From Spirochaetia bacterium (lineage in GTDB: Bacteria > Spirochaetota > UBA4802 > UBA5550), in assembly GCA_009885955.1 (NCBI GenBank), contig VFJS01000016.1, forward strand, positions 62,001-126,000: a DNA stretch of 64,000 nucleotides. Direction: 5' to 3'. Below are positions 1-9,758 of the stretch, in pieces (the first letter of the stretch is position 1; the number at the start of each line of letters is the position of its first letter). The position numbers and the translations under genes were made by a program. The notes beneath the pieces were generated by a model that worked only from the letters and a program-made list of their open reading frames with translations, was not told the DNA's origin and made no database searches.

Positions 1-44
1 TCCGCCATTGCTATTTTTTTAAAAAAACCAGGTGTTCCCATCAT
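1..44 (-). CDS. 5' end of an unidentified gene, cut by the window edge
   Basis: Reading the minus strand, an AGAGGAA ribosome-binding site (about 50-57) precedes two adjacent ATG codons, and the frame stays open to the window edge. Only about 14 residues are visible (MMGTPGFFKKIAMA), too few to assign a family. It would be divergently transcribed from the radical SAM gene that starts at 411. Confidence 0.4.
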   Translation of the reverse strand, partial: MMGTPGFFKKIAMA

Positions 45-410
45 GTTTTTTTCCTCTGAAATAGAAAATAATAATATGAAGTTTCACTAATCATAGGGAA
101 AATGCGCAATAGTTTTTTTATGAGACATGAAATTTTTACCTTGTCCTGGGGAATAGGAATTTTTCATTATTTTTGCAGTTCAAGGGATCAGTCCACATTT
201 TTTGTGTAAGATATTGGGGATAGGGGGATGGAGGAGATAGGGAGATGGAAAAAATATTTATAATTAATAAGTCATTAATGCATACATTAGAAATTTCATG
301 TCTAACTTCCAGTACACTATTATTTATCCCCATATCTCTACCATCCCCCTATCCCCCTTTCTTATATTTTTGTTGGCAGAAGTGGGACTTATGAGAGAAG
401 GGTTCAGATA
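45..410. other. Divergent intergenic region with inverted G-rich/C-rich tracts
   Basis: No convincing gene. A G-rich tract (about 213-250) faces a C-rich tract (about 327-362), both built on 'ccatccccctatcccc' on one strand or the other. The same C-rich motif recurs beside the hairpin repeats at 44-48 kb, so this is probably a relic of that repeat family. The possible reading frames here are low-complexity. Confidence 0.5.
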
Positions 411-2078
411 ATGATAAAGGTTCTCCTTGCCGGCATAAATTCCAGGTTCTCCCATTCCAGCCTTGCCCTCTACTCCCTGCGCACCTATGCCGCAGATCCG
501 GGCCATGACATCAAAATTATAGAATTTACCATAAACCAGGAGATGAGCTATATTCTGCGTGAAATTAACAGGGAAGAGCCCAATGTATTGGGGCTCTCTG
601 TTTATATATGGAATGTGGAAATGGTAAAACTTTTGATTCCCGAAATAAGGAAAGAACTGAAAAGCTGCACTATTGTGCTTGGCGGACCTGAGGTGAGCTA
701 TGATCCCGCCTGGTGGATTGAAAACATCACCGGGATAGATTTCATCATCAAAGGCCCCGGCGAGGCCGGATTCAGAAATCTTCTTTTGAACCGGGGACTG
801 GTCACCGGCCCGGTAATTGAAACAGAGAATCCCCACTTCTCAAAAATTCCCTTTCCCTATATCGATTCTGATTTCCCCGGCCTCGTAAATAAGAATATCT
901 ATTATGAAGCAGGCAGGGGATGCCCCTTCAAGTGCACCTACTGCTTATCATCACGGCTCGACCAGAAACTGGAGTTCAGAGAACTTGACCAGGTGAAGAT
1001 GGAGCTGGATATCATCATAAGCCACAGGCCCCGCATTATTAAATTCGTTGACCGGACTTTTAATGCCAGGAAGTCCTTCTATCGGCCTGTATGGGAGCAT
1101 ATTGTAGACAGGCATTCAATGAGCGGCGCCAGGTTTCATTTCGAGATTTATCCCGGGCTTTTAAATGATGATGACTTTATTTTTCTTGCGAAATGCCCTG
1201 CCGGCCTTTTCCAGTTTGAAGTGGGCATACAAACCACATCACCCCGGTCACTGGCAGCAGTAAACAGGAATTCAGACTGGCAGGATATAAAACAGGCGGT
1301 AATCAGGCTGACTGCCATGAAAAACATTCCTGTCCATGTGGATCTCATCGCAGGGCTCCCCTTCGAGGACCGGGCTTCGTTGAAGGATTCCTTTAATGAA
1401 ATCCATTCCCTGAAGGCCGGGCACTTCCAGCTTGGCATTCTGAAAGTTCTGAAGGGGACGGGGATGTATGATGATGCCGGGACCTATGGAATAAGATACA
1501 GCGGCAGGGCCCCCTATGCCGTCATATCGAACCGGTGGTTGAGCGAAGGGGAGATGGGGAGGATAAAGGTCATTGCAAAGCTTGTGGACATGCTCTACAA
1601 CAGTCTCACCTTTGCCCGGACCCTTGAAATCCTTGAAGGCCATTTTGAATCAGGTTTTGATATGTATGATAATCTTGCAGAATTTATCATGGAGAGGTAT
1701 CCGGGCAGCAGGTCCAATTCATGGGAGGATAAGGCGGCAGGGATTCTTGAATTTGCCGGGCATCTGTTTCCCCTGGAGAGGGATTTTTTCCTTGATGCCC
1801 TGACCTGGGACTGGTGCGGATATACAAAGCTCAATTATTTCCCCCGGATCCTTGCCGGGGACGGGAATAAGAATATCAGGAAAACCGGCCGTAAATATTT
1901 TTATTCCTTTATGGATATGAGGATAATAAATTATAACGGCATTGAATTCAGTGAACATGAGCTGAAGAGGTCCCTGTTCATGATGCCTGCTTCCGCCAGG
2001 TTCAGAAGGGAATTCATGGACAATAGGGGAATGGCCCTTTTTCTGCCTGATAAAAGGGTGATCCTCTTCGATCCCTGA
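411..2078 (+). CDS. B12-binding domain radical SAM protein (DUF4080 type)
   Basis: The 555-residue protein opens with a Rossmann-like cobalamin-binding region (about 1-130, including LGLSVYIWN and LGGPEVS). The radical SAM CxxxCxxC motif follows as CPFKCTYC, with cysteines at 171, 175 and 178 binding a 4Fe-4S cluster that cleaves S-adenosylmethionine. The C-terminal third resembles the DUF4080 extension. Enzymes of this architecture do radical methylations or rearrangements, but the substrate cannot be told. The start is supported by an AGAAGGG sequence upstream. It is followed 56 bp later by a transporter on the same strand, with nothing tying them to one pathway. Confidence 0.85.
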   Translation: MIKVLLAGINSRFSHSSLALYSLRTYAADPGHDIKIIEFTINQEMSYILREINREEPNVLGLSVYIWNVEMVKLLIPEIRKELKSCTIVLGGPEVSYDPAWWIENITGIDFIIKGPGEAGFRNLLLNRGLVTGPVIETENPHFSKIPFPYIDSDFPGLVNKNIYYEAGRGCPFKCTYCLSSRLDQKLEFRELDQVKMELDIIISHRPRIIKFVDRTFNARKSFYRPVWEHIVDRHSMSGARFHFEIYPGLLNDDDFIFLAKCPAGLFQFEVGIQTTSPRSLAAVNRNSDWQDIKQAVIRLTAMKNIPVHVDLIAGLPFEDRASLKDSFNEIHSLKAGHFQLGILKVLKGTGMYDDAGTYGIRYSGRAPYAVISNRWLSEGEMGRIKVIAKLVDMLYNSLTFARTLEILEGHFESGFDMYDNLAEFIMERYPGSRSNSWEDKAAGILEFAGHLFPLERDFFLDALTWDWCGYTKLNYFPRILAGDGNKNIRKTGRKYFYSFMDMRIINYNGIEFSEHELKRSLFMMPASARFRREFMDNRGMALFLPDKRVILFDP

Positions 2079-2134
2079 TGTTCAGCCATTGGCCCGGGCA
2101 TGATGAGTCTGATATTTGATTGAGATGGTGAAAA

Positions 2135-3091
2135 ATGAATCGTGAGAAAATAATGAACGGGGAGCTTACTTTTGCCGCGGCAATGATGACCGCGCTCCTT
2201 TGCATGTTTTTCGGCACAAACACCGTGGCCATAAAGGTGGCGCTCAGGGGTTTCGGGCCCTTCACCATTGCCGGGCTCCGCTTCGCACTGGCATCGCTTG
2301 CCCTTTTCTGCTGGGCCATGGCATCGGGAAAAAAATTCAGGATCGCGAGGGCCCAGACAGTACCTCTGGTGATTCTTTCCATGGGATTTGTCATCCAGCT
2401 TTCCATATTTCATTTCGGCATGAGCCTCACCGACGCTTCGCGGGCATCGCTCATCATCAACCTCCAACCCTTCCTCGTCCTTCTCCTGGCCCATTTCTTC
2501 ATCCCCGGGGAAAGGGCCACTGTGAAAAAGGGGCTGGGGATGGTCCTGGGGTTCGCGGGAGTTTCCGTCATTTTCGCAGGATCAGCCGGTTCTCCATCAG
2601 GGGTCAGGAACGGTGATCTCCTGGTACTCTGCTCCACGGTGATCTGGGGCGTTGTCACAGTCTACACCAAGCGGGTGATCCATGGCTTTGACCCTTTTCA
2701 GATTGTATTTTATCCCATGGTTTTTTCCTTCCCGATATTTTTACTTGAAGGTTATCTCTGGGACCCGGTGATGGTCAGGGAGCCGGACCTGGCATCCCTG
2801 GTGTCCATGGTCTACCAGGGGCTGGTGACCGGGGCCTTCGGTTTCATCGCATGGAACACACTGCTGAAGAGATATGGCGCCGTTTCGATCCACTCCTTCA
2901 TCTTTCTTTCTCCCGTGGCCGGTGTGGGCTTCAGTGCGCTTCTCCTGGGAGAGAAGTTGTCGTCGGACCTCCTCCTGTCCCTGGCACTGGTGGCAGCTGG
3001 GATCATCATACCCTATCTGAGAACCGGAAAGTCTGTTGCAGATGAGCCAGAGGAGGAAGTCATCCAGGAGAGCGAGATCCCGGGGCCCTGA
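2135..3091 (+). CDS. EamA/DMT-family transporter
   Basis: A 318-residue, strongly hydrophobic protein with about ten membrane segments arranged as two EamA repeats (about 15-145 and 160-290). The N-terminal FFGTNTVAIKVALRGFGPF region is typical of drug/metabolite transporters, which move small metabolites, often amino acids, across the inner membrane. The tail after residue 300 is charged and probably cytoplasmic. The substrate is unknown. The gene is followed directly by a terminal-inverted-repeat element. Confidence 0.85.
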   Translation: MNREKIMNGELTFAAAMMTALLCMFFGTNTVAIKVALRGFGPFTIAGLRFALASLALFCWAMASGKKFRIARAQTVPLVILSMGFVIQLSIFHFGMSLTDASRASLIINLQPFLVLLLAHFFIPGERATVKKGLGMVLGFAGVSVIFAGSAGSPSGVRNGDLLVLCSTVIWGVVTVYTKRVIHGFDPFQIVFYPMVFSFPIFLLEGYLWDPVMVREPDLASLVSMVYQGLVTGAFGFIAWNTLLKRYGAVSIHSFIFLSPVAGVGFSALLLGEKLSSDLLLSLALVAAGIIIPYLRTGKSVADEPEEEVIQESEIPGP

Positions 3092-3130
3092 GGTACGGGC
3101 AGATCCATTGATGAGAAATACAAAGAATGT

Positions 3131-3347
3131 CACGCGGAGGCGCGGAGTTCGCGGAGGGGAGAGGGTGATTCAAAAAATTGTGTATAACCATATATCACCT
3201 GTGCCTCTGAGATCGGCGTAAAGCAGGAGGGTGAAGAAATGATAATATTAATTCAGTCTCCTGGATTTTGGCAAAACATTCCTTAAAAATGGAATTCAGC
3301 ATGTTGAGAATAACCTTACCCCCACCGCGCCTCCGCGCCTCCGCGTG
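3131..3347. repeat. Miniature terminal-inverted-repeat element A1 (217 bp)
   Basis: Perfect 17-bp inverted ends: CACGCGGAGGCGCGGAG at 3131-3147 and its exact complement at 3331-3347. The interior is closely similar to the copy at 5748-5963. The right interior (TTAAAAATGGAATT then a CCCCC run into the right end) matches the 3' end of the GxxExxY unit at 6227-6668, so A1 looks like an internally deleted, non-coding relative of that unit. Confidence 0.8.
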
Positions 3348-3488
3348 AACCTAAACTAAATTGAGCAGAAGATTTCCCCCCTGCTCAGAGTAAAGCTTCA
3401 TTCCATTGCTCAGAGCAGTGGGGCCGCTGGTCTCATCCCTTGCCCGGCGGCTGCGGGAATAATTAATCAATTCTGCAGCATTTAATGC

Positions 3489-3517
3489 TTGACGTTATTA
3501 ACGCTATACGTTATTAT
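3489..3517 (+). promoter_or_regulatory. Predicted higBA promoter and operator
   Basis: TTGACG (3489-3494), 17-bp spacer, TATTAT (3512-3517). An inverted repeat TAACG-N5-CGTTA (3499-3513) lies between the boxes, a usual place for an antitoxin operator. Transcription would begin almost at the ATG at 3526, so the mRNA may be leaderless; no ribosome-binding site is visible. Confidence 0.5.
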
Positions 3518-3525
3518 TCAACTAT

Positions 3526-3807
3526 ATGATTCGATCGTTTAAATGTAAGGAGACAGAAAAAATATGGAATCAGATCTATTCAAAAAGGTTTCCAGTTGAT
3601 ATTCAAAAAACAGCATTACGGAAACTTTTTATGATTCAGAGGGCAAAGGAATTAAAGGATCTAAAGATTCCGCCGGCTAACAGGCTTGAAAGACTGAAAG
3701 GCGATAGGAAAGATCAATATAGCATTCGAATCAATGACCAATACAGGGTATGTTTTATATGGAAAAATTCCATTGCCTCTGATGTTGAAATTGTTGATTA
3801 TCATTAA
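3526..3807 (+). CDS. higB: HigB-like toxin (RelE/ParE superfamily)
   Basis: A 93-residue basic protein with the HigB/'killer suppression' pattern: N-terminal IRSFKCKETEKIW, a central helix, then RLERLKGDRKDQYSIRINDQYRVCFIW and a C-terminal VEIVDYH. The family cleaves mRNA at the ribosome. Length is normal and the frame intact. The antitoxin gene starts 15 bp downstream, the toxin-first order typical of higBA. It lies inside a repeat-rich accessory patch, so horizontal acquisition is likely. Confidence 0.9.
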   Translation: MIRSFKCKETEKIWNQIYSKRFPVDIQKTALRKLFMIQRAKELKDLKIPPANRLERLKGDRKDQYSIRINDQYRVCFIWKNSIASDVEIVDYH

Positions 3808-3822
3808 CGGGGAGTTTGCACA

Positions 3823-4134
3823 TTGAAAAAAATACCTAATATACATCCCGGTGAAATATTAAAGGAAGAATTTTTAATTCCTTATAACATTTCTGCCTAT
3901 AAACTTGCCAGAGAGACTAAAACCCCTCCAACAAGAATATCTCAGATATTGAAAGGCCGAAGGAGCATTACAACTGATACGGCTCTGAGATTTTCCAGGT
4001 TTTTTGGAACAACCCCGGATTTCTGGCTTGGTTTGCAAATGGAGTATGATCTTCGGGAGGAATTAAGTCAAAAATCAATGGAGCTGAATACTATCAAACC
4101 ATTGGAATCCATTCATTCTGAATTTCCCGGTTAA
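3823..4134 (+). CDS. higA: HigA-like antitoxin (XRE helix-turn-helix)
   Basis: 103 residues with the HigA signature: IHPGEILKEEFL at the N terminus, a helix-turn-helix at about 22-60 (SAYKLARETKTPPTRISQILKG) and the FFGTTPDFWLGLQ segment. It neutralises HigB and represses the operon, probably through the inverted repeat at 3499-3513. The start is a TTG preceded by GGGGAG (about 3809-3814) at good spacing. It is intact and co-transcribed with higB. Confidence 0.9.
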   Translation: MKKIPNIHPGEILKEEFLIPYNISAYKLARETKTPPTRISQILKGRRSITTDTALRFSRFFGTTPDFWLGLQMEYDLREELSQKSMELNTIKPLESIHSEFPG

Positions 4135-4441
4135 CCGGCGCCTCTTCAAGCGAAACAATTAAATTCCTCTGCGTCTCCGCGCCTCCGCGTGAACCTAAAG
4201 GAAATGGAGCAAGAAATATCCCCTTGCTCAAAGTAAAGCCTCAATGAGTTGCTCTAAGTATCGGGGTTTGAACATTACCCCCTACAGGCCTCCGCGCGAA
4301 CCTAATTAATACTGAAAAGAAGTTAATCCATTGCTCAGAGTAAAACCTGTAAAACCTCAATAAGTTGCTCTGAGCAGAGGGTTTTGAACATTACACTCTC
4401 CGCGTCTCCACGCTTCCGCTTGAACCGACTATAAATTTAAC
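4135..4441. repeat. Fragments of GC-rich terminal repeats
   Basis: No gene. Three right-end-like pieces of the A-element family occur (about 4168-4196, 4279-4303 and 4396-4426), each a variant of 'ctccgcgcctccgcgtgaacc', separated by 'tgctcagagtaaa..cctcaataagttgctctgagcag' segments. The piece at 4318-4381 is exactly repeated at 5983-6046. This looks like decayed or nested repeats. Confidence 0.6.
4318..4381 (+). repeat. 64-bp exact direct repeat, copy 1
   Basis: Identical over 64 bp to 5983-6046, including the segment AGTTGCTCTGAGCAGAGGG. Degenerate relatives occur near 3362-3425 and 4203-4268. The two copies bracket the lipoprotein gene at 4527-5364 and A2, so recombination between them would delete about 1.7 kb including the lipoprotein. 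Confidence 0.8.
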
Positions 4442-4468
4442 TTGACATTTTCTGAAGGGGAATATGAT
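4442..4468 (+). promoter_or_regulatory. Predicted promoter of the YARHG lipoprotein
   Basis: TTGACA (4442-4447), a 15-bp spacer (short) and TATGAT (4463-4468), then a poly-T stretch and the GGAGG ribosome-binding site at 4516-4520. Confidence 0.4.
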
Positions 4469-4526
4469 TTTTTTTTTCCAATAGTCCAATAGAAAGAGGA
4501 CTTAATATTTTTTTGGAGGAAACTTT

Positions 4527-5364
<838 letters not shown>

Positions 5365-5747
5365 AACAGATCTGCCTAGGTGAGAAATATCATTTGATTT
5401 GCAATGAAAAAGAAAATTTATCAGACAAAATAGCTTGTTCTTCAGGATACTGCTAAATTATTTTTGTTTACATTAGTAAATATTCAACTTATTGTTTGCA
5501 AAACCCAATGTTCAGATAAATTTTTAAATAACTGCTCTGAGCATTGGGACTATTTGGCCAGTCCTTTCACTTGTTCTTCTAAATACTCTATTTTTTATAG
5601 TTGCTATATGAATCATCCAACTCCATTTCAGGATCAGGAAACTCTCACAAGCTAAATCCTGGGAAGAAATACCACAGGAGAGCGAAATCTGATGGCCCTT
5701 GTATTTAATATTTTTCCAAAGACATTTAAGCTGAATATAGAGAATGT
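5365..5747. other. Intergenic, no gene seen
   Basis: AT-rich sequence between the YARHG lipoprotein and repeat A2. Short reading frames here lack ribosome-binding sites and look like chance. Phrases around 5533-5545 (gctctgagcattggg) resemble the neighbouring repeat debris. Confidence 0.4.
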
Positions 5748-5963
5748 CACGCGGAGGCACGGAGTTCGCGGAGGGGAGAGGGTAATTAAAGAATTGTGTA
5801 TAACCATATATCACTTGCGTCTCTTAGATCCACGTAAAGCAGAAGGGGGAAGAAATAATAATATTAATTCAGTCTCATGGATTTTGGCAAAACATTCCTT
5901 TAAAATAGAATTCAGTATGTTGAGAATAACCATACACTCTCTGCGTCTCCGCGCCTCCGCGTG
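5748..5963. repeat. Miniature terminal-inverted-repeat element A2 (216 bp)
   Basis: Closely similar to A1 along its whole length, with ends CACGCGGAGGCACGGAG (5748-5764) and CTCCGCGCCTCCGCGTG (5947-5963), one mismatch between them. Both copies follow 'gaatgt'. Non-coding. Confidence 0.8.
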
Positions 5964-5982
5964 AACATAATGGATACTTAGA

Positions 5983-6046
5983 AGAAGTTAATCCATTGCT
6001 CAGAGTAAAACCTGTAAAACCTCAATAAGTTGCTCTGAGCAGAGGG
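5983..6046 (+). repeat. 64-bp exact direct repeat, copy 2
   Basis: Identical to 4318-4381. It lies 20 bp after the right end of A2. Confidence 0.8.
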
Positions 6047-6226
6047 GGCTCCTGACCTACTTTTGTCCCTTAGCCCTGGGCGGAGGTAAATATTACTTTT
6101 ACATCTCCCAGAAAAGGATGTACTATTAGAAAGCTCCTTAAGTTTCTGCTCTGTTGCCAATGTGATAAGTTTTGGTTTCATGATTTTTTTTAATTCTGAA
6201 TAACTTTCAATAGTATATATAGATGT

Positions 6227-6668
6227 CACGCAGAGACGCTGAGATCGCGGAGGGTAGAAGGGAATGGAAATTGATGATGTTACCGGAATAATAATTGATA
6301 CCGCCCTGGGTATCCATAAGGGATTAGGACCGGGTTTGCTGGAATCTGTTTATGAAATGGTTTTAGCAAACAAATTGGAACATAGAGGATTAACGGTTTA
6401 TCGGCAATATCCGGTAGATTTCGAGTATGAAGGAATAAGTTTTAAAGAAGGTTTTCGGCTGGATTTATTAATAGAAAATAAAGTTATTATTGAATTAAAA
6501 TCGGTTGAAAAACTGGCACCCGTTCATGGGAAACAATTATTGACCTATATGCGCTTATTAAAATTAGAAGTGGGTTTACTCATCAATTTTGGAGAAGCTT
6601 TTATTAAAAATGGAATTAAACGTGTAGTAAATAACTATACCCCCTCCGCGCCTCCGCGCCTTCGCGTG
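6227..6668 (+). mobile_element. GxxExxY gene unit bounded by terminal inverted repeats (A3)
   Basis: Left end CACGCAGAGACGCTGAG (6227-6243) and right end CTCCGCGCCTTCGCGTG (6652-6668) are imperfect versions of the A-family ends. They enclose the GxxExxY gene almost exactly; the last codons of the gene are formed by the right end itself. A1 and A2 share the ends and the 3' interior but lack the gene. The arrangement resembles an autonomous unit with non-autonomous derivatives, although no transposase is recognisable and mobility is inference. Confidence 0.55.
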
Positions 6669-6689
6669 AACCAAAATGATGAGAAGTAA
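6264..6689 (+). CDS. GxxExxY family protein (PD-(D/E)XK nuclease-like)
   Basis: 141 residues. The name-giving motif is GLLESVY, after 'IHKGLGPG', at about residues 26-32. Nuclease-fold residues follow: an acidic residue in RLDLLIENKV and ExK in IELKS (about 66-80), then KQLLTYMRLL and VGLLINFG. The family is assigned to the PD-(D/E)XK superfamily on sequence grounds; its function is unknown. The start follows GGAGGG at about 6248. The C terminus (TPSAPPRLRVNQ) is translated from the terminal repeat, as expected if gene and repeat move or evolve together. Confidence 0.9.
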   Translation: MEIDDVTGIIIDTALGIHKGLGPGLLESVYEMVLANKLEHRGLTVYRQYPVDFEYEGISFKEGFRLDLLIENKVIIELKSVEKLAPVHGKQLLTYMRLLKLEVGLLINFGEAFIKNGIKRVVNNYTPSAPPRLRVNQNDEK

Positions 6690-6723
6690 AGATATATGTA
6701 ATCCCTTCTTAATTAATCTGGCA

Positions 6724-6797
6724 ATACCTTCCTTAAAAATGGAATTAAACGTGTAGTAAATAACTATACCCCCTCCGCGCCTCCGCGCCTCCGCGTG
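6724..6797 (+). repeat. Second copy of the GxxExxY 3' end (A4)
   Basis: About 74 bp nearly identical to 6595-6668: TTAAAAATGGAATTAAACG, the CCCCC run and a 17-bp right end (6781-6797), followed by the same 'aaccaaaatgat' flank. It is a truncated tandem copy with no left end, lying just after A3. Confidence 0.75.
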
Positions 6798-6862
6798 AAC
6801 CAAAATGATAGGGAACAAAAAATATAAATATCCCTTGCTCCCTATCCCTCCGGAAAAAACCC

Positions 6863-8221
6863 TCACCTGGTACCCTTGAACACCATTACCTGGTAGGTCA
6901 ACTTTTTGCTGGACCTCTCCTTTAAATCAGGAAAGTACTTGATTGTATTAATATCAACTTTCTCAATTTTGAACTGCAGCCCCTGGACTTCGTGTTCGCC
7001 GCCAAACTGCCTTTCAATCTCGACCATGATGGGCCTGGGAAGTGAATTTATTATAACCTCCTCAAAAAAATATTTTTCGTAATAATTTTTAATGAATTTC
7101 TGACTATAAAAATTTTTTTCAATGGTGATATTCACTCGCCTGAAGTCTTTCAGGAGCCTGGTAATACGGATATCTTCCGTTTTTCCCGCAGGGAGTTTAA
7201 CCTTGTCCCCTGTGGCCACATATTTGCTGTTTATGGATGCCCTGAAGGTGAGGCTCTTATCCCGGTTCATGGTGAAGACCTGGTACAATCCATCGGGGAG
7301 CGGGGATTCCCCCAGCTGGCCTGTACCCTTTTTGTTATCCTGCCTGATATTTTTGAACTCATAGTGCTTTATTACTTCGCCCGCGGAAACCCTGTCTGAA
7401 ACCCTGTATATGGTTTCAAGGGTAATGTCATCGGCCTGGATCGATTTCAGCCTCTTCTGCCATCCGTTGGGAATGGACTCCCTACCGTCAATGGTGAAGA
7501 GGAAGTATTCCGAAATCCCTTCTTTTATTATTTTTTTCTCAGACGGCATGTCGTCTCCGGCAGCCGATTCAGACTCTTCCGCCCTCTGTACATATTCCTT
7601 GAATTTTCTCTGGGCTGATTTTTTCCTGCTTTCATCCATGGACGGGTATGCAACCTGGCCTTTCGCAAGGTCGGTAATTTTTTCCACCAGGTTTATTGTC
7701 CCCACAACCAGCCTCACCTCGGCGTTGGGGTAGTCTTCGCCGGAGTTATTGATCACTTTTACAAATCCCGTGAGGCTCATCTTATCCTCCTCCCCGCTTG
7801 TTATCCCTACATAATCAGCCTGCCATGTGAGGCCCGAGGTGAAATAGGTGAGCTCCACTGCGGCCGGCCCGTCAAACTCAGACTGGATATTCCACTGGAG
7901 CGCATCATTTCTTGCGGGCGGGAAGGTTGTGTCAAGGAGGTCCAGGCTGTCCTTGCCTGAGAGAAACCTGAGCCTCAGGGACGTGGGATCGATGAGTGTC
8001 CCGGCCCAGGAGAACTGGAGCCGGTTGAGGCCTTTTTTGAATGTGAGGGTGCGGGTCTCCCTTACCATGGTAATATCTGCTGAATTGTAGATCGTGAGCT
8101 GTACCGACTCCTTCGCGGGTACAGTGACGAGTTCGATTGAGGCCTCCTGCCCGGTGGGAAAGAGCACCAGGGCTGCTATTGAAAGTACCGCTGTTCTTAA
8201 GTATTTGTTTAGATATTTCAT
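6863..8221 (-). CDS. Secreted DUF4139-like protein (1)
   Basis: 452 residues. An N-terminal signal peptide (TAVLSIAALVLFPTGQEAS) is followed by a beta-rich domain: 'LTIYNSADITMVRETRTLTFKKGLNRLQ' style N terminus, then a YFTSGLTWQADYVG motif typical of DUF4139 and a C-terminal 'DIRITRLLKDFRRVNITIEKN' region. Likely periplasmic or surface, function unknown. It is the second gene of a two-gene minus-strand operon, starting 9 bp after the stop of the paralogue at 8231-9394. The coding sequence ends about 65 bp from the A4 repeat. Confidence 0.7.
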   Translation of the reverse strand: MKYLNKYLRTAVLSIAALVLFPTGQEASIELVTVPAKESVQLTIYNSADITMVRETRTLTFKKGLNRLQFSWAGTLIDPTSLRLRFLSGKDSLDLLDTTFPPARNDALQWNIQSEFDGPAAVELTYFTSGLTWQADYVGITSGEEDKMSLTGFVKVINNSGEDYPNAEVRLVVGTINLVEKITDLAKGQVAYPSMDESRKKSAQRKFKEYVQRAEESESAAGDDMPSEKKIIKEGISEYFLFTIDGRESIPNGWQKRLKSIQADDITLETIYRVSDRVSAGEVIKHYEFKNIRQDNKKGTGQLGESPLPDGLYQVFTMNRDKSLTFRASINSKYVATGDKVKLPAGKTEDIRITRLLKDFRRVNITIEKNFYSQKFIKNYYEKYFFEEVIINSLPRPIMVEIERQFGGEHEVQGLQFKIEKVDINTIKYFPDLKERSSKKLTYQVMVFKGTR

Positions 8222-8230
8222 ATTTTTCTC

Positions 8231-9394
8231 CTACCACCTGTTTTTCAGTATAATATGCGCGTACAGATTATATTTCTTATTCACGGAGACCGGCGTATTA
8301 AAAAGTATTTTAAAATTTTGTATGTCCTGCTTCTCGGTTTTTATATAATCTGACTGGGACAGGATCTGTTCCGATATTTTATCCCTTTCTCCTGTCTCCT
8401 CTTTGAGCTCAATTTTATCCAGCACCCATTCCCCGTCAAAATGGTCCATGATGGTGAGCGGTACAGAGTCCTTCTTGAAGTTTTCTACCCGGTATTTTAT
8501 CACCTGGTGTATATCTTTAAGAGGCCCGTCTATGATTTTTTCCGTATTTGAAAAGACAAACCTTTTCACGATAACCTCTTTCGCCTGTCCAAGGTAGACC
8601 GGCATGGTTTCGCCTACGGGGGTATATGCGGCCCAGTCTTCACCGAGGAATGCTTCGGTCCCTGCGGAGTCCTCCTGGAAAATCCGTATTTTCCCCCTTG
8701 GCAGGGGGAACCGTCCCAGGCCGGAGGTTTCGCTGTTTTTTATTTCGTAGAACATCCTTACATTCTCGCTGTCAATACCATGGTCAAAGATGTATTTTTT
8801 TGATATGGGGATTTTCATGAATTTTGCAGCGAGCATTTTTTTTGCCTCTCCGATTTCAAAACCTTTATGGAAGTCCTGTCCGAAATTCATCTCAAGGCGC
8901 GCATTTTCAAATTTTTCGCCGCTTAAATTTTTAAGGGTGAAATATGTTTTCAGGGACATGTTCTTTTCATTTTTGTCCGATATGGCCTCGTAGGATATAA
9001 ACCGTTCTATGTTTGAGATGAGGTATGATATCCTGAAAATCCCAGGGCCGGCTTTGGCAGAGGAGACTTCCCAGAAAAGGGCCGATTCATTGGGCGGATA
9101 ATTTACGTTGAGCACGGTCACCGGACCCGGGGCCTCGATGGTCCTGAACTGTATTGACTGCATGTCAATGAAGGTATTTGCCCATGCAAACTCAACCTGG
9201 TTGATCCCTTTTTGCAGATTTATTGCCCGCTCCTCCTCGACAAGGATGAACCCCTCGTTTTTCAGGTCCATCCGTATCTGGAGCCTGTTGGGGAGCGTGG
9301 TGAGTTTCGTCCTGGCATAAAGTTCCGGCCATGATACGAGGAACAGGAACATAATGATCAGGCAATTCCTGGTGAAATATGATTGTATTCTCAT
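8231..9394 (-). CDS. Secreted DUF4139-like protein (2)
   Basis: 387 residues with a signal peptide (NCLIIMFLFLVSWPELYA) and a layout like its neighbour: 'ERAINLQKGINQVEFAWANTFIDMQSIQFR' near the N terminus and ISYLISNIERFISYEAI where the other has TSGLTWQADYVG. The two are diverged paralogues translated from one operon, this one first. AGGAGAG lies just upstream of the ATG. They may form one surface or periplasmic assembly; no enzymatic motif is seen. Confidence 0.65.
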   Translation of the reverse strand: MRIQSYFTRNCLIIMFLFLVSWPELYARTKLTTLPNRLQIRMDLKNEGFILVEEERAINLQKGINQVEFAWANTFIDMQSIQFRTIEAPGPVTVLNVNYPPNESALFWEVSSAKAGPGIFRISYLISNIERFISYEAISDKNEKNMSLKTYFTLKNLSGEKFENARLEMNFGQDFHKGFEIGEAKKMLAAKFMKIPISKKYIFDHGIDSENVRMFYEIKNSETSGLGRFPLPRGKIRIFQEDSAGTEAFLGEDWAAYTPVGETMPVYLGQAKEVIVKRFVFSNTEKIIDGPLKDIHQVIKYRVENFKKDSVPLTIMDHFDGEWVLDKIELKEETGERDKISEQILSQSDYIKTEKQDIQNFKILFNTPVSVNKKYNLYAHIILKNRW

Positions 9395-9442
9395 CGGTTC
9401 TCTCCTTTTGTAAATAGGTGATGCTGCATTTAAAAAAAATTA

Positions 9443-9644
9443 GCCACGGAGGCACGGAGTATGGTTCAATAAATTGCTGTTTTTCAAGATTAAGATGCTA
9501 ATAGTTATTAATATCTCTGAAACATGACTTTTTACTTGATCCTGAATTTCTATGAATTTCAATTAAACAACCTGTTATAGGTAATATTTTCATATTAATA
9601 ATAAAATTATTTATTTAATCTCTGTGTCTCTGCGCCTCTGTGGC
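9443..9644. repeat. Degenerate terminal-inverted-repeat element (202 bp)
   Basis: Ends GCCACGGAGGCACGGAG (9443-9459) and CTCTGCGCCTCTGTGGC (9628-9644) pair over 17 bp with three mismatches. Size and end sequence are close to A1 and A2 but the interior is unrelated, so it is either a diverged member or a look-alike family. It fills most of the gap upstream of the lptE-like gene. Confidence 0.55.
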
Positions 9645-9758
9645 AAAATTTCTTATACTGACTATACTTGAATCATCACTTCAATATAACGAAGTAAATT
9701 GGAAAAAGTAACAAAAATTTTTTGTTGCAATATTTTAACCAGGTAAAATATATATGAT

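Noticed and set aside
5978-6229. 83-codon minus-strand frame left of the GxxExxY unit (MKPKLITLATEQKLKELSNS)
   Set aside because: The first part looks protein-like and may be a truncated gene remnant, but it runs into repeat sequence and has no identifiable relative or start signal.
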